From positions 1,284,331 through 1,348,330 of the forward strand of contig NZ_FNLD01000001.1 of assembly GCF_900104085.1 (NCBI RefSeq): a stretch of DNA of 64,000 nucleotides, in the 5' to 3' direction. The translations under genes were made by a program, and so were the position numbers. This DNA is from Pseudoxanthomonas sp. CF125. Its GTDB lineage: Bacteria; Pseudomonadota; Gammaproteobacteria; Xanthomonadales; Xanthomonadaceae. Under the pieces are notes generated by a model. The model did no database searches. It had not been told where the DNA came from and saw only the letters and a list, made by a program, of their open reading frames with translations. Shown here piece by piece: positions 45,269 through 56,358 of the stretch (position 1 is its first letter; each line of letters opens with the position of its first letter).

Positions 45269-46045
45269 ATGACTGCCATGCCGCCCGCATCCACCCCCCT
45301 CCCTGCTGCCGTGCCGCGACACCTCGCCGTCATCATGGACGGCAACGGGCGTTGGGCCGAGCGCCGCCGGCGTCCGCGCATCATCGGCCATCGCGCCGGC
45401 GCGCGCGCGGTCAACGTCTGCATCGACTTCTGCCTCGAACGAGGGGTACGCGCGCTGACCCTGTTCGCTTTCTCCAGCGAAAACTGGGGGCGGCCGCAGG
45501 AAGAAGTGGGCGCGCTGATGAAGCTTTTCATGAATGCGCTGGACCGCGAGGTGGAGGAACTGGACCGCCGCGGCGTGCGCGTGCGCTTCATCGGCGAACG
45601 CGAGCGCTTTTCCCTGGGCATCCGCGAACGCATGGACGCCGCCGAAAACCAGACCCGCGGAAACCAGCGTCTCGACCTGGTCATCGCTGCCAGCTACGGC
45701 GGACGCCAGGACATCGCCGCCGCTGCGCGCGCGCTGGCCGCCGACGTCTCCGCAGGCCTGTTGCGCGTGGAGGACATCGACGAAGCGGCGGTCGCATCAA
45801 GAATGGCGCTGTCCGATCTGCCACCGCCCGATCTTTTCATCCGTACCGGCGGCGACCACCGCATCAGCAACTTCCTGCTGTGGCAGCTGGCCTATACGGA
45901 ACTGTGGTTCACCGAACTTCTCTGGCCGGAACTGGATGCCGCCACCCTGCAATCGGCCATCGACGATTACGCGCGCCGCGAGCGTCGTTTCGGACTGACC
46001 AGCGCACAGGTGGCCGATGCCGCCACGGAGCAACCATCCGCATGA
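45269..46045 (+). CDS. uppS: Undecaprenyl diphosphate synthase
   Basis: 258-residue cis-prenyltransferase that makes the C55 carrier lipid for peptidoglycan and LPS. Catalytic D24 is in HLAVIMDGNGRW; FAFSSENWGRP and IRTGGDHRISNFLLWQ follow. The residue corresponding to the Mg-binding Glu213 of E. coli is Asp196 here (GGDHR rather than GGEHR), a conservative change. The stop overlaps the cdsA start (ATGA). Confidence 0.97.
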   Translation: MTAMPPASTPLPAAVPRHLAVIMDGNGRWAERRRRPRIIGHRAGARAVNVCIDFCLERGVRALTLFAFSSENWGRPQEEVGALMKLFMNALDREVEELDRRGVRVRFIGERERFSLGIRERMDAAENQTRGNQRLDLVIAASYGGRQDIAAAARALAADVSAGLLRVEDIDEAAVASRMALSDLPPPDLFIRTGGDHRISNFLLWQLAYTELWFTELLWPELDAATLQSAIDDYARRERRFGLTSAQVADAATEQPSA

Positions 46046-46926
46046 CCAGAACCCGAATCATCGCCGCGCTGGTCATGGCGCCCGTCGCCATCGCCGCCAT
46101 CCTGTTCCTGCCCACGCAATGGCTGTCGGCGGCCGTGGCGCTGGTGTTCCTGATCGGACTGTGGGAATGGTTCAAGCTGGCGGAAATCGACGACACGTTG
46201 TCGCGCACCGTGCTGCTCATAGCCAACCTGATGCTGATGGTGCTGTTGCTGTGGGCTTCGCGCACCGGGTCCGGGCTTTCGCCAGCGCTGTTCCAGATCG
46301 TGGTTCTGGCCGGCGTGGGCTGGTGGTTCCTGTCTCTGTTATGGCTGCGGTTCTTCAACTTCGCCTCCGACCACGAGACCTACGCGCGGGTCTTCAAACT
46401 GGCTGCCGGCACGCTTGCCGTAGTTCCCGCCTGGTGCGCACTTTGCCTGATCCACTCCGACAACTTCCAGACGCCCGCCGCCGACAGCGTGGACGACCTG
46501 CGGGGCCATCTCTGGCTTCTTGCCGCATTGGTCATCGTGTGGGCCGCCGATAGCGGCGCCTACTTCGCCGGCCGTTATTTCGGCGGCAGGTTGTTCGGAA
46601 ACCGCAAACTCGCGCCGCGCATCAGCCCCAACAAGACCATCGAAGGCCTGTTGGGAGGATTGCTGGCCGGCGTCGCGGCGGGGCTTCTGTTCGCGGCATT
46701 CGCCGGGCTGACCCCTCCCCAGGTTCCGGCCTTCATCGTAGTGGCCGTCGTCACGGTATTGTTCTCGGTAGTGGGCGATCTGTTCGAGAGCCTGCTCAAG
46801 CGCCACGTCGGCGCGAAGGATTCGGGCACTCTGATTCCCGGCCACGGCGGCTTCCTGGATCGCCTAGACGGCGTGCTGGCAGCTTTGCCGATCTTCGCGC
46901 TGGGTAAAGAACTGTTCGGTTTCTGA
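46042..46926 (+). CDS. cdsA: Phosphatidate cytidylyltransferase
   Basis: 294-residue polytopic inner-membrane enzyme that makes CDP-diacylglycerol. The family signature [20 protein letters not shown], followed by GFLDRLD, sits near the C-terminus. About seven or eight hydrophobic segments are visible. The true start is at 46042 ([14 protein letters not shown]), coupled to uppS. Confidence 0.97.
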   Translation: MTRTRIIAALVMAPVAIAAILFLPTQWLSAAVALVFLIGLWEWFKLAEIDDTLSRTVLLIANLMLMVLLLWASRTGSGLSPALFQIVVLAGVGWWFLSLLWLRFFNFASDHETYARVFKLAAGTLAVVPAWCALCLIHSDNFQTPAADSVDDLRGHLWLLAALVIVWAADSGAYFAGRYFGGRLFGNRKLAPRISPNKTIEGLLGGLLAGVAAGLLFAAFAGLTPPQVPAFIVVAVVTVLFSVVGDLFESLLKRHVGAKDSGTLIPGHGGFLDRLDGVLAALPIFALGKELFGF

Positions 46927-46927
46927 C

Positions 46928-48145
46928 ATGACCTCTGCGCGCGCCATCGCGGTACTTGGAGCCACCGGCTCGATCGGCGCCTCGGCGCTGGACGTGATCG
47001 CGCGCCATCCCGACCGGTTGCGGGCTTCGGTGCTCAGCGCCGGTACGCAGGTAGATGCACTGATTGCGCTTTGCGTCTCCCATCGCCCTGCCCACGCGGT
47101 CATCGCCGACCCATTGCGTTTCGCTGCGCTGCGCGACGGTCTGCGCGAGGCCGGGCTGGACACTCAGGCGCATGCCGGGGACGCCGCGCTGGAGGCCCTG
47201 GTTTCGGGCGACGCGTGCGACACGGTCATTGCCGCGATCGTGGGCGCCGCCGGTCTGCATTCCACCCTGGCCGCGGCACGCGCCGGCAAGCGCCTGCTGC
47301 TGGCCAACAAGGAATCGCTGGTACTGGCCGGGGAGCTGCTGATGGCCGCTGCTAACGGCGCAAATGCCGAAATCATCCCGATCGACAGCGAGCACAACGC
47401 CGTCTTCCAGTGCCTGCGTTCACGCCAGACTCAGGGCGATGTGCGGCGCATCGTGCTCACCGCTTCGGGCGGTCCTTTCCGGGGCCGCAGCCGGGATTCG
47501 CTGGCCTCGGTCACGCGCGAGCAGGCCATCGCCCACCCCAAATGGTCGATGGGCCCCAAGATCTCGGTCGATTCGGCCACGCTGATGAACAAGGGCCTTG
47601 AACTGATCGAGGCCCACCATCTGTTCGACATGCCCGGCGAAAAGCTGGGCGTACTGGTGCATCCGCAAAGCCTGGTGCATTCGCTGGTGGAATTCGTCGA
47701 TGGCTCGACACTGGCTCAAATGGGACTGCCCGACATGCGCACCTCGCTGGCGGTAGGCCTGGGCTGGCCACAGCGGATCGAATCGGGCGTGGCCGGATTG
47801 GATCTGCTGGCCCAGGGCCGGCTCGATTTCGAAGCGCCCGACACCGACGCCTTCCCCTGCCTGCGCCTGGCCTGGCAGGCGCTGGAAGCCGGCGGCAGCG
47901 CGCCCGCGGTGCTGAACGCCGCCAACGAGGTCGCTGTTTCAGCCTTTCTTCAGGGCCGAATCGGTTTCCTAGCCATTCCCGCGCTGGTCGAGGAGACTCT
48001 CGCCCGATTGCCCGCAGCCCCGGCCGAATCGCTGGAAGCGCTGCTGGCGGCCGACGCGCAGGCGCGACGCCTCACCGAACACGCCCTCACACAGCATGCC
48101 GTCTCACAACTAGCGCAATCACAAGGCCACAAGCTCCCCGCATGA
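46928..48145 (+). CDS. dxr: 1-deoxy-D-xylulose 5-phosphate reductoisomerase
   Basis: 405 residues. It converts DXP to MEP in isoprenoid synthesis, using NADPH. NADPH motif [17 protein letters not shown] at the N-terminus. Active-site segments are [47 protein letters not shown] and [17 protein letters not shown]. It begins one base after the cdsA stop and overlaps rseP by ATGA. Confidence 0.98.
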   Translation: MTSARAIAVLGATGSIGASALDVIARHPDRLRASVLSAGTQVDALIALCVSHRPAHAVIADPLRFAALRDGLREAGLDTQAHAGDAALEALVSGDACDTVIAAIVGAAGLHSTLAAARAGKRLLLANKESLVLAGELLMAAANGANAEIIPIDSEHNAVFQCLRSRQTQGDVRRIVLTASGGPFRGRSRDSLASVTREQAIAHPKWSMGPKISVDSATLMNKGLELIEAHHLFDMPGEKLGVLVHPQSLVHSLVEFVDGSTLAQMGLPDMRTSLAVGLGWPQRIESGVAGLDLLAQGRLDFEAPDTDAFPCLRLAWQALEAGGSAPAVLNAANEVAVSAFLQGRIGFLAIPALVEETLARLPAAPAESLEALLAADAQARRLTEHALTQHAVSQLAQSQGHKLPA

Positions 48146-49503
48146 GTGACATCGTTGGCTCAATCTGGTGGATGGTCGTGGCCTTGGGCGTCCTGGTGAC
48201 GTTCCACGAATTCGGCCATTACTGGGTAGCCAAGCGCTGCGGCGTAAAAGTGCTGCGTTTCTCGGTCGGTTTCGGCAAGCCGCTGTGGTCGCGCCGCGAC
48301 CGCCATGGGACCGAATTCGCCATCGCCGCCATCCCGTTGGGCGGCTACGTGAAGATGCTGGACGAGGCTGAAGGCGACGTCCCCGCCGCCGAACTGCCGC
48401 AGGCTTTCAACCGCAAGCCGGTGCTGCAACGCATCGCCATCGTAGCGGCCGGGCCCATCGCCAACCTGGTGCTGTGCGTGGCGCTGCTGTGGGCGATGTT
48501 CGTGATCGGGCGGCAGGACTACAGCGCCACGGTCGGTCAGGCGCAAGGCCTGGCCGCCAAAGCAGGATTTGTGGCCGGCGACAGGATCCAGACGGTCGAT
48601 GGCCAGGTCATCAACACCTGGGGCGACGCCCTGCAGGCCATGACCACAGCGGCGCTGGACCGCCATGACCCGCAGATCGTGGTTTCCGATCGGATGGGGG
48701 TCGAGCACACCCGCAACCTTTCGCTTTCGGATCTACCGCCCGGCTTCGACCAGGAAAACGTGGCCGGGCTTGCCGGTTTCGCCTGGCAGCACCAGTTGGC
48801 CCCGGCACTGGTCGAGAAAACCCAGCCCGGTTCGCCGGCCTCCAAGGTGCTGATTCCGGGCGACCGGATCACCGCTGTCGATGGCGATCCCGTCCGCAGC
48901 TTCAGCGATATCTCCCCGCTCGTGCAGAAACTGGGCACCAAGGGCGGCGGCGCCATGATCGAAGTCGAACGCAACGGCGAACGCCTGGCGCTCGACATCC
49001 AGCCGGCCTGGTGGCGCGACCCGGACTCGGGCAAGGAATACTGGACCCTGGGCATCGCCCCCCCTGCCCAGTTGCAGCCTGCGGCCTACGACGCCAAGCA
49101 GCAATTCGGCCCGCTGGCCGCGATCCCCGCAGCGTTCAGGGAAACCGGCAAGTTGGCTTCCGGTTCGCTGGGCATGATTCGCCGCATGCTGACCGGGCAG
49201 GCCTCCATCAAGAATATTTCCGGCCCCATCACCATCGCCCAAGTCGCCAATGCTACGGCCAAACGCGGGGTCGACTGGTTCCTGTATTTCCTGGCTTTGC
49301 TCTCGCTGAGCCTGGCCATCATCAACCTCATGCCGATCCCGGTCTTGGACGGCGGGCACCTGCTGTATTACCTTATAGAGTTGGTCAAAGGCAGTCCGCT
49401 TAGCGAGCGCGCCATGGCCACCGGGCAATATGTGGGTCTGGCCATGCTGGCCAGCCTAATGGGTCTGGCGTTCTACAACGACATTTTCCGTCTGGTGACC
49501 TGA
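48142..49503 (+). CDS. rseP: Site-2 zinc protease RseP
   Basis: 453-residue inner-membrane metalloprotease that cleaves anti-sigma RseA in the envelope-stress response. Zinc site HEFGH is at 22-26, and the third ligand is in [20 protein letters not shown]. Two periplasmic PDZ domains lie between (for example [17 protein letters not shown] and [20 protein letters not shown]). bamA follows with a short non-coding reading-frame overlap. Confidence 0.97.
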   Translation: MSDIVGSIWWMVVALGVLVTFHEFGHYWVAKRCGVKVLRFSVGFGKPLWSRRDRHGTEFAIAAIPLGGYVKMLDEAEGDVPAAELPQAFNRKPVLQRIAIVAAGPIANLVLCVALLWAMFVIGRQDYSATVGQAQGLAAKAGFVAGDRIQTVDGQVINTWGDALQAMTTAALDRHDPQIVVSDRMGVEHTRNLSLSDLPPGFDQENVAGLAGFAWQHQLAPALVEKTQPGSPASKVLIPGDRITAVDGDPVRSFSDISPLVQKLGTKGGGAMIEVERNGERLALDIQPAWWRDPDSGKEYWTLGIAPPAQLQPAAYDAKQQFGPLAAIPAAFRETGKLASGSLGMIRRMLTGQASIKNISGPITIAQVANATAKRGVDWFLYFLALLSLSLAIINLMPIPVLDGGHLLYYLIELVKGSPLSERAMATGQYVGLAMLASLMGLAFYNDIFRLVT

Positions 49504-49622
49504 TGGCCCTGCTTTCCCGGATATTCCCGGCTCGCTTTCCCCTGATTTCCCCGCCGGCCCCTTTTCGGCAAACCCCTGCGCCCTTGCAGGCAACAGCAGC
49601 ACCCACCTTATCGGATGTGATG

Positions 49623-52064
49623 ATGACGCGACTCCCCACCCGCCGCCTGCTCGCCCTAGCCCTGGCCTCGGCCATCGCATTGCCGGCCTGGGCGCAGACG
49701 ACGGAATTCGGCCTGCCGGCGACCGCCAGTGCGGACGCCTTCACCGCCAGCGACATCCGCATCGACGGCCTGCAGCGCATTTCGGCCGGTACCGTACTCA
49801 CCTACCTGCCGATCGAGCGCGGCGACACGGTCGACTCCACCAAGATCGGCGAAGCGATCCGCGCGCTGTACAGGACCGGCTTCTTCGAGGACGTCAAACT
49901 CGATCGCCAGGGCGACATCCTGGTGATCACCGTGGCCGAGCGCCCGGCGATCAACAAGCTGACTCTGAGCGGCAACAAGGACATCAAGACCGAAGACCTG
50001 ACCAAGGGACTGCAGGACATCGGCTTGGCCGAAGGCGAAACCTTCGACCGTCTGGCCCTGGACCGCGTCACCCAGGAGCTGACCAAGCAGTACAACAACC
50101 GCGGCAAGTACAACGTCGAAATCAACCCGACCGTGACCAAGCTGGACCGCAACCGGGTCGACATCACCATCAATGTCAAGGAAGGCAAGGCCGCCAAGAT
50201 CCGCCACATCAACCTGATCGGCGCCGAGAAGTTCGAGAACAAGGACATCCTGGACAACTGGGAATCGAAGGAAAGCAACTGGCTGTCCTGGTACCGCCGC
50301 GACGACCAGTACTCGCGCGAAAAGCTCTCGGGCGACATCGAGAAGCTGAACTCCTACTACCTCGACCGCGGCTACGTGGATTTCTCGCTGGACTCCACCC
50401 AGGTGGCGATCAGTCCCGACAAGCGGGACATGTACCTCACCGCCGGCATCACCGAAGGCGAGCAGTACAAGGTGTCCGATGTGAAAGTCACCGGCGACAC
50501 CATTCTTCCGGTCGAGGACATCGAAAGACTCGTGCTTGTAAAGAAAGACCAGATATTCTCGCGGGCGGTGCTCGAATACACCTCCGACGCCATCACCTCG
50601 ACCCTGGGCAACATCGGCTACGCCTTCTCGCAGGTCAATCCGATCCCCACCGTGGACCGCGAAAACCGCACGGTCGCCATCAACCTGCAGGTCGTCCCCG
50701 GCCCGCGCGTGAACGTGCGCCGGATCGTGTTCAAGGGCAATACCCGTTCGGCCGACGAAGTGCTGCGCCGCGAGATGCGCCAGTTCGAAGGCAGCTGGTA
50801 TTCGCAGGCCGCCATCGACCGTTCCAAGATCCGCCTGCAGCGCCTGGGCTATTTCGAGACCGTCGACGTGGAAACGCCGCCGGTGCCCGGCAGCAACGAC
50901 GAAGTGGACGTGGTCTTCAACGTCAAGGAAACCACTTCGGGCAGCTTCGTGTTCGGCCTTGGCTATTCGCAGCTGTCCGGCCTTACCACCTCCATCCAGC
51001 TGTCGCAGAACAACTTCCTGGGCGGCGGCAACCGGGTCTCGGTGGAAGCCCAGCGCAGCGACTACCTGCAGCGTTATTCGTTCTCCTTCGTCAATCCGTT
51101 CTTCACCGACGAAGGCATGTCGCTGGGCTACAACCTGTGGTGGCGCGAGTTCGACTATTCCAGCTTCAACACCGCGCAGTACTCGACCACCAGCGCCGCC
51201 GCACAGGGCGTACTGGGCCTGCCGATCACCGAAAACGACACTGTCTCGCTGCTGTTCGGCATCGACACCAACGAAATCCTGACCTTCCGCGGCTCCACGC
51301 CCGCCTCGATCATCGACTACATCGATGCCGTCGGAACGCGCACCTTCCACGCCTGGCGCACCGAGCTGGGCTGGGCGCGCGACACCCGCAACGACTACTT
51401 CATGCCGACTCGCGGCACCTACCAGCGCGTCTCCACCGAAATCACCCTGCCCGGCTCCACGGTCGAGTATTTCAAACTCAACTACGAGTTCTCCAAGTAC
51501 TGGCCGCTCAGTCAGTCGCTGGTGCTCAATACGCGCGCCGAAGTGGGATACGGCGACAGTTACGGCAGCGATTTTTCGCGGCGCCTGTGCCGGGTCAATC
51601 CCAGCGATCCGCAAACCAAGGCGGCGGCGCAGTGCGCGCCAGGCACCGTCGAAGCCGGCGTGCTTACTGCCACAGGCCTGCCCTTCTTCGAGAATTTCTA
51701 TGCCGGCGGCGTGCGCTCGGTGCGTGGTTTCCGCGACAACACGCTGGGCCCCCGCTCGGAGGAGATCGGCGGCATTCGCGGGCAGCCGCTGGGCGGGTCG
51801 CTAAAGACCACCGGTTCGCTGGAAATGTATTTTCCCAAGCTGTTCGACTCCAAGGCCGCCCGTGTTTCGGCGTTCGTGGATTTCGGCAACGTCTACGCCG
51901 ATACCGACAGCTTCGACGCGGGCGAATTGCGCGCCTCCACCGGCATCTCGCTGCTGTGGCGCGCGCCGGTCGGACCCATCTCGATCAGCTATGCGTTCCC
52001 GCTGCGCAAGGAAGACGAAGACGAGGTCGAGCGCCTGCAGTTCACCTTCGGCGGCGCGTTCTGA
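49623..52064 (+). CDS. bamA: Outer-membrane protein assembly factor BamA
   Basis: 813 residues. Signal peptide MTRLPTRRLLALALASAIAL, cut after AWA. Five POTRA domains (about 30-430; first ASDIRIDGLQRISAGTVLTY) precede an Omp85 barrel with the L6 motif SVRGFRDNTLGPR and a terminal Phe (FTFGGAF). It inserts outer-membrane proteins. The frame extends upstream to 49503 but that part has no signal; the ATG at 49620 is also possible. skp, which lies next in E. coli, is absent. Confidence 0.97.
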   Translation: MTRLPTRRLLALALASAIALPAWAQTTEFGLPATASADAFTASDIRIDGLQRISAGTVLTYLPIERGDTVDSTKIGEAIRALYRTGFFEDVKLDRQGDILVITVAERPAINKLTLSGNKDIKTEDLTKGLQDIGLAEGETFDRLALDRVTQELTKQYNNRGKYNVEINPTVTKLDRNRVDITINVKEGKAAKIRHINLIGAEKFENKDILDNWESKESNWLSWYRRDDQYSREKLSGDIEKLNSYYLDRGYVDFSLDSTQVAISPDKRDMYLTAGITEGEQYKVSDVKVTGDTILPVEDIERLVLVKKDQIFSRAVLEYTSDAITSTLGNIGYAFSQVNPIPTVDRENRTVAINLQVVPGPRVNVRRIVFKGNTRSADEVLRREMRQFEGSWYSQAAIDRSKIRLQRLGYFETVDVETPPVPGSNDEVDVVFNVKETTSGSFVFGLGYSQLSGLTTSIQLSQNNFLGGGNRVSVEAQRSDYLQRYSFSFVNPFFTDEGMSLGYNLWWREFDYSSFNTAQYSTTSAAAQGVLGLPITENDTVSLLFGIDTNEILTFRGSTPASIIDYIDAVGTRTFHAWRTELGWARDTRNDYFMPTRGTYQRVSTEITLPGSTVEYFKLNYEFSKYWPLSQSLVLNTRAEVGYGDSYGSDFSRRLCRVNPSDPQTKAAAQCAPGTVEAGVLTATGLPFFENFYAGGVRSVRGFRDNTLGPRSEEIGGIRGQPLGGSLKTTGSLEMYFPKLFDSKAARVSAFVDFGNVYADTDSFDAGELRASTGISLLWRAPVGPISISYAFPLRKEDEDEVERLQFTFGGAF

Positions 52065-52107
52065 GGATCGCCGCGCAGGCGCCATGCCCCCTCAATGATG
52101 TCCCTTC

Positions 52108-52136
52108 AAGGCCCGGGCAACCCCGGGCCTTTCTTC
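52108..52136 (+). terminator. Terminator between bamA and lpxD
   Basis: AAGGCCCGGG-CAAC-CCCGGGCCTT perfect 10-bp stem, followed by TCTTCT. Read-through is possible because the T-run is imperfect. Confidence 0.8.
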
Positions 52137-52170
52137 TACGCGGCCATCCCAAGACGTTAAACTGCGCCCA

Positions 52171-53193
52171 GTGGACACTTTCAGCATCACCGCCGACGAG
52201 ATTGCCGAACGCTACGCCCTGGTGTTGCGTGGCGACGGCAGCCTGCGCATACGTGGCGTGGGCACCCTTTCCGGTGCGGGCGAAGGCCAGCTGACTTTTC
52301 TGGCCAATCCACGTTACCGCAACCAGTTGTCGGCCAGCAGCGCCTCCATTGTGGTGCTCCGCGAGCAAGACGCCGCGGAAGCCCCCGGCACCGTGCTGAT
52401 CGCCCGCGATCCGTACACCACCTTCGCCAAAATCGCCGCGCTGTTCGACCGGCAGCCGGTTCGCGATGCCGGCATCCACCCCTCGGCGGTGATCGATCCC
52501 GCCGCGCGCATCGCCGACGGCGTGCATATCGGGCCTTTCGTGGTGATCGGAGCCAATAGCGCCGTCGGCGAGGGCTGCGTGATCGGACCGGGTTGCGTGA
52601 TCGGCGAAGATTGCGAAATCGGTGCAGGCAGCGAGCTGATCGCGCGGGTGACCCTGGTGACCCGGGTACGCCTGGGGCGGCGGGTGCGCATCCATCCCGG
52701 CGCGGTGCTGGGCGCGGATGGTTTCGGCCTGGCCATGGATGCCGGCCACTGGATCAAAGTGCCGCAGCTGGGCGGCGTGACGGTCGGGGACGACTGCGAG
52801 ATCGGCGCCAATACCTGCATCGACCGCGGCGCGCTGGGCGACACCGTGCTGGAAGAGGACGTGCGCCTGGACAACCAGATCCAGATCGGACACAACGTGC
52901 ACATCGGCGCGCATACGGCGATGGCCGGCTGCAGCGCGGCGGCCGGCAGCGCCAAGATCGGCCGCTACTGCCTGATCGGCGGCGCCGCAGGCGTGCTGGG
53001 CCATCTGGAAATATGCGACAAGGTGACCATCACCGCGATGTCGCTGGTAACCCATTCGATCCGCGAACCCGGGGAGTACTCCTCGGGCACGCCGCTGACC
53101 GACAACCGCAGCTGGCGCAAAAACGCGGCCCGCTTCAAACAGCTGGATTCATTGGCGCGACGCATCCCAGGCGTGCGCAAGGAGGAAGAGTGA
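52171..53193 (+). CDS. lpxD: UDP-3-O-acylglucosamine N-acyltransferase
   Basis: 340-residue left-handed beta-helix acyltransferase of lipid A synthesis; adds the second 3-hydroxyacyl chain. Start GTG at 52171. The catalytic His region is LDNQIQIGHNVHIGAHTAMA, and hexapeptide repeats run from about residue 100 to 290. The stop overlaps the fabZ start (GTGA). Confidence 0.97.
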   Translation: MDTFSITADEIAERYALVLRGDGSLRIRGVGTLSGAGEGQLTFLANPRYRNQLSASSASIVVLREQDAAEAPGTVLIARDPYTTFAKIAALFDRQPVRDAGIHPSAVIDPAARIADGVHIGPFVVIGANSAVGEGCVIGPGCVIGEDCEIGAGSELIARVTLVTRVRLGRRVRIHPGAVLGADGFGLAMDAGHWIKVPQLGGVTVGDDCEIGANTCIDRGALGDTVLEEDVRLDNQIQIGHNVHIGAHTAMAGCSAAAGSAKIGRYCLIGGAAGVLGHLEICDKVTITAMSLVTHSIREPGEYSSGTPLTDNRSWRKNAARFKQLDSLARRIPGVRKEEE

Positions 53194-53648
53194 ACGAACC
53201 CGTGAAACTGCCCATCGACGTGACCCGCATCCAGCAATTGCTGCCGCACCGCTACCCGTTCCTGCTGGTGGACCGCGTAGTCGAGTTCGAGGCCCACAAG
53301 AGCATCGTCGCGTTGAAGAACGTCAGCATCAACGAGCCGTTCTTCCAGGGCCATTTCAGCGGGCACCCGGTGATGCCGGGAGTGCTGGTGATCGAAGCGC
53401 TGGCGCAGGCCGGCGGCGTATTGACCCAGCTCTCGCGCGGCACGGTCGCCGACAACAAGCTGTTCTACCTGGTCAAGATAGACAATGCGCGTTTTTCGCG
53501 CATGGTGGTGCCCGGCGATGTGCTGGAACTGCACGTGCAGATCAAGCGCATCATCCGCACCATGACCTTTTATACCTGCGTGGCGCGCGTCGGCGGCGAG
53601 GAAGTGGCCTGCGCCGACGTGCTGTGCGCTGAAACGGAGAAGGAGTAA
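53190..53648 (+). CDS. fabZ: 3-hydroxyacyl-ACP dehydratase
   Basis: 152 residues from a GTG inside the lpxD stop, with GGAGGAAG just upstream. Dehydrates 3-hydroxyacyl-ACP in fatty-acid elongation. The hot-dog fold has [18 protein letters not shown] and the catalytic His/Glu pair in [20 protein letters not shown]. The gene competes with LpxA and LpxD for hydroxyacyl-ACP, which explains its place here. Confidence 0.97.
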   Translation: MNEPVKLPIDVTRIQQLLPHRYPFLLVDRVVEFEAHKSIVALKNVSINEPFFQGHFSGHPVMPGVLVIEALAQAGGVLTQLSRGTVADNKLFYLVKIDNARFSRMVVPGDVLELHVQIKRIIRTMTFYTCVARVGGEEVACADVLCAETEKE

Positions 53649-53651
53649 CGC

Positions 53652-54440
53652 ATGAGCCCGGCGCCTGCGATCCATCCCAGCGCTTCGATCGATCCGGCCG
53701 CCAGGCTAGGGGCGGATGTGCGCGTCGGCGCGTTCACCAGCATCGGCGCCGATGTGGAAATAGGCGACGGCAGCGTCATCGGGCCGCATTGCAGCATCAC
53801 CGGCCCCACCCGTATCGGGCGCGACAACCACATCGTCGGCCACGCAGCGATAGGCGGCGATCCGCAAGACAAGAAATTCAAGGGCGAGCGCACGGAGCTG
53901 GTCATCGGCGACCGCAACACCATCCGGGAATTCGTCACCATCAACCGCGGCACCGGCGACGGCGGCGGGATCACCCGCATCGGCGACGACAACTGGCTGC
54001 TGGCCTACACGCACGTCGCGCACGACTGCAACGTCGGCAACTTCTGCGTGTTCTCCAACAACTCCACCTTGGCCGGCCACGTGCAGATCGGCGACTGGGT
54101 GATCATGAGCGGCTTCGCCGGCGTGCATCAGTTCTGCCGCGTCGGCGCGCATGCGTTCCTCGGCATGGGCGTGCTGGTCAGCGGCGACGTGCCGCCCTAC
54201 ACCATGGTGGCGACCGAGGCCCAGGGCCGCCCGCGCGGCATCAATAGCGAAGGTCTCAAACGCCGGGGTTTCGACGCCGACCGCATCAGCGCCATCAAAC
54301 GCGCTTACCGCACCTTGTACGTCGCCGGCCTGCCGTTGGCCGAAGCCAAGCAGCAACTGGCCGAACAGGCGCGCGACAGCGCCGATGTGCGCGCGCTGCT
54401 GGATTTCATCGAAAGCGGCGAACGGCCCCTGCTGCGATGA
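53652..54440 (+). CDS. lpxA: UDP-N-acetylglucosamine acyltransferase
   Basis: 262 residues, first enzyme of lipid A synthesis. Catalytic His124 is in [15 protein letters not shown]. At the acyl-chain ruler, the residue aligned with E. coli Gly173 is Met173 ([18 protein letters not shown]). In Pseudomonas a Met at this site limits the pocket to C10 chains, so short 3-hydroxy acids are predicted. It is coupled to lpxB by ATGA. Confidence 0.97.
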   Translation: MSPAPAIHPSASIDPAARLGADVRVGAFTSIGADVEIGDGSVIGPHCSITGPTRIGRDNHIVGHAAIGGDPQDKKFKGERTELVIGDRNTIREFVTINRGTGDGGGITRIGDDNWLLAYTHVAHDCNVGNFCVFSNNSTLAGHVQIGDWVIMSGFAGVHQFCRVGAHAFLGMGVLVSGDVPPYTMVATEAQGRPRGINSEGLKRRGFDADRISAIKRAYRTLYVAGLPLAEAKQQLAEQARDSADVRALLDFIESGERPLLR

Positions 54441-55687
54441 GCGGCTGGCGGCGCGGCACGGCAACCGGCAGCGACGATGCGGCGCCGACGTTGTTGGATT
54501 TGGCCGCACGCCCGGGAATGCTGCACGAGCGTGCAAAACGCATTGCCCTGGTCGCTGGCGAGGCTTCGGGCGATGCATTGGGCGCCGGCCTGATCGCAGA
54601 GCTGCGCAAGCGTTTCCCCGAAGCGGAATTCGCCGGCATCGGCGGCAAGGCGATGCGCCAGAGCGGCTGCGAAACCTGGTACGACTCGGGCGAGCTGGCG
54701 GTGATGGGCCTGTCCGAAGTCCTCAGCCATCTGCCACGCCTGCTGAAACTGCGCCGCGAGTTCCGCGAGCGCGTGCTCGCATGGAAGCCGGATGTCTTCA
54801 TCGGCATCGATGCCCCCGACTTCAACCTGGGCGTGGAGCGCTGGCTCAAGCGTCGCGACGTCCGCACCGTGCATTACGTGAGCCCTTCGGTATGGGCTTG
54901 GCGCGAGAAACGCGCGCAGAAGATCGGAACCAGCGCGGACATGGTCCTTTGTCTGTTCCCGATGGAACCGCCGATCTACGCCCGGCACGGCATCGACGCG
55001 CGCTTCGTGGGTCATCCGATGGCCGACGAGATGCCGGTGGAACCGGACAAGGCCGCCGCACGCGCCGCACTCGGCCTGCACGCCTATACGCCGGTCCTGG
55101 CAGTGCTGCCGGGCAGCAGGCTGGGAGAAATCGGACGGCTCGGCAAGATTTTTCTGGAAGCGGCGCGGATCGTTTCCGAATCCGTTCCCTACTTGCAGAT
55201 CGTGGTGCCCGCGGCGAATTCCGCCTGCGCGGATGCTCTGCGGCCGTTGATAGCCGAAACCGGATTCGCCGCACCGCCGATGCTGACCGATGGCCGCGCA
55301 CGCGAGGCGATGGTGGCTGCAGACGTGGTGCTGCTGGCGTCTGGCACCGCCACGCTCGAGGCGATGCTGGCCAAGCGCGCGATGGTGGTCGGCTACAAGG
55401 TGGCCCCGCTGACCTACCGCATCGTCAAGGCGTTCGGCATGCTGAAAGTGGAGCGCTACGCGCTTCCCAACGTGCTGGCCGGAAGCGATGTGGCGCCGGA
55501 ACTGATGCAGGACGAATGCACGCCTGAGAATCTGGCCGCGGCCGTGCTGAACCAGTTCCAGCATCCGGAAATCACCGGCGCGCTGCAACCGCGTTACCGC
55601 GAGTTGCATGAGACGTTGCGCCAGGATGCCTCGGCACGCGCTGCCGATGCCATCGCGGGGCTGCTGCCGAAGGATGCCAGACCATGA
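54437..55687 (+). CDS. lpxB: Lipid-A-disaccharide synthase
   Basis: 416-residue GT-B glycosyltransferase joining UDP-diacylglucosamine and lipid X. Motifs [40 protein letters not shown] and the C-terminal [20 protein letters not shown] are typical. About 35 residues precede the family start if the ATGA-overlapping ATG is used, so the N-terminal extension is uncertain. The stop overlaps rnhB. Confidence 0.96.
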   Translation: MSGWRRGTATGSDDAAPTLLDLAARPGMLHERAKRIALVAGEASGDALGAGLIAELRKRFPEAEFAGIGGKAMRQSGCETWYDSGELAVMGLSEVLSHLPRLLKLRREFRERVLAWKPDVFIGIDAPDFNLGVERWLKRRDVRTVHYVSPSVWAWREKRAQKIGTSADMVLCLFPMEPPIYARHGIDARFVGHPMADEMPVEPDKAAARAALGLHAYTPVLAVLPGSRLGEIGRLGKIFLEAARIVSESVPYLQIVVPAANSACADALRPLIAETGFAAPPMLTDGRAREAMVAADVVLLASGTATLEAMLAKRAMVVGYKVAPLTYRIVKAFGMLKVERYALPNVLAGSDVAPELMQDECTPENLAAAVLNQFQHPEITGALQPRYRELHETLRQDASARAADAIAGLLPKDARP

Positions 55688-56358
55688 ACCAGCGTGCGCT
55701 CGATTTTCCTTCGGCGTCCAACGTGGCCGTCCCCTTGCTTGTCGCGGGCGTGGACGAAGCGGGCCGGGGGCCGCTTGCCGGGCCGGTGGCGGTCGCGGCG
55801 GTGGTCTTCGACCCTGCCCGTCCGCGCATCAATGGGCTGGACGATTCCAAGCAACTCAATGCCGCGCGGCGCGAAGCGCTGTATTCGCGGATCATCGAAC
55901 GCGCGCTGGCCTGGCGCGTGGTGCTGGTGGAAGCGGATGAGATCGACCGTCTGAACATCTACCAGGCCACGATGCTGGGGATGCGGCTCGCGGTGGAGGG
56001 CGTAGCCCATGTCGCAGAACTGGCGCGCATCGACGGCAACGCGTTGCCGAAAGGATTGCCGTGCCGCGCCGAAGCCCTGGTGGGCGGGGACCGCCTGGAT
56101 CGCTCGATCATGGCCGCTTCGATCCTGGCCAAGGTCACCCGGGACCGCTTGATGGTCGCTATGCACGATGAATTCCCCGCCTACGGCTTCGCGGTGCACA
56201 AAGGCTATGCCACGCCTTCGCATCTGGCTGCCTTGGCCGAGCATGGTCCCTGCCCGCTACACCGGCGAAGTTTCGCGCCGGTGCGTGATGCGATGGGCGC
56301 CTCTGGTCAAAGTCCGAGGCGCATGCCCGGTCCGCTCACGGTGGCTTGCCCGGATTGA
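55684..56358 (+). CDS. rnhB: Ribonuclease HII
   Basis: 224 residues. It cleaves RNA in RNA-DNA hybrids and single ribonucleotides. Active site D24-E25 in [17 protein letters not shown]; further acidic residues in [18 protein letters not shown] and [10 protein letters not shown]. The C-terminus extends a little past the usual end ([15 protein letters not shown]) and overlaps the converging small gene by 23 nt. Confidence 0.96.
   Translation: MNQRALDFPSASNVAVPLLVAGVDEAGRGPLAGPVAVAAVVFDPARPRINGLDDSKQLNAARREALYSRIIERALAWRVVLVEADEIDRLNIYQATMLGMRLAVEGVAHVAELARIDGNALPKGLPCRAEALVGGDRLDRSIMAASILAKVTRDRLMVAMHDEFPAYGFAVHKGYATPSHLAALAEHGPCPLHRRSFAPVRDAMGASGQSPRRMPGPLTVACPD

Noticed and set aside
49503..49622. 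N-terminal extension of BamA starting at the rseP stop
   Set aside because: Pro-rich with no signal features; a proper signal peptide begins at 49623.
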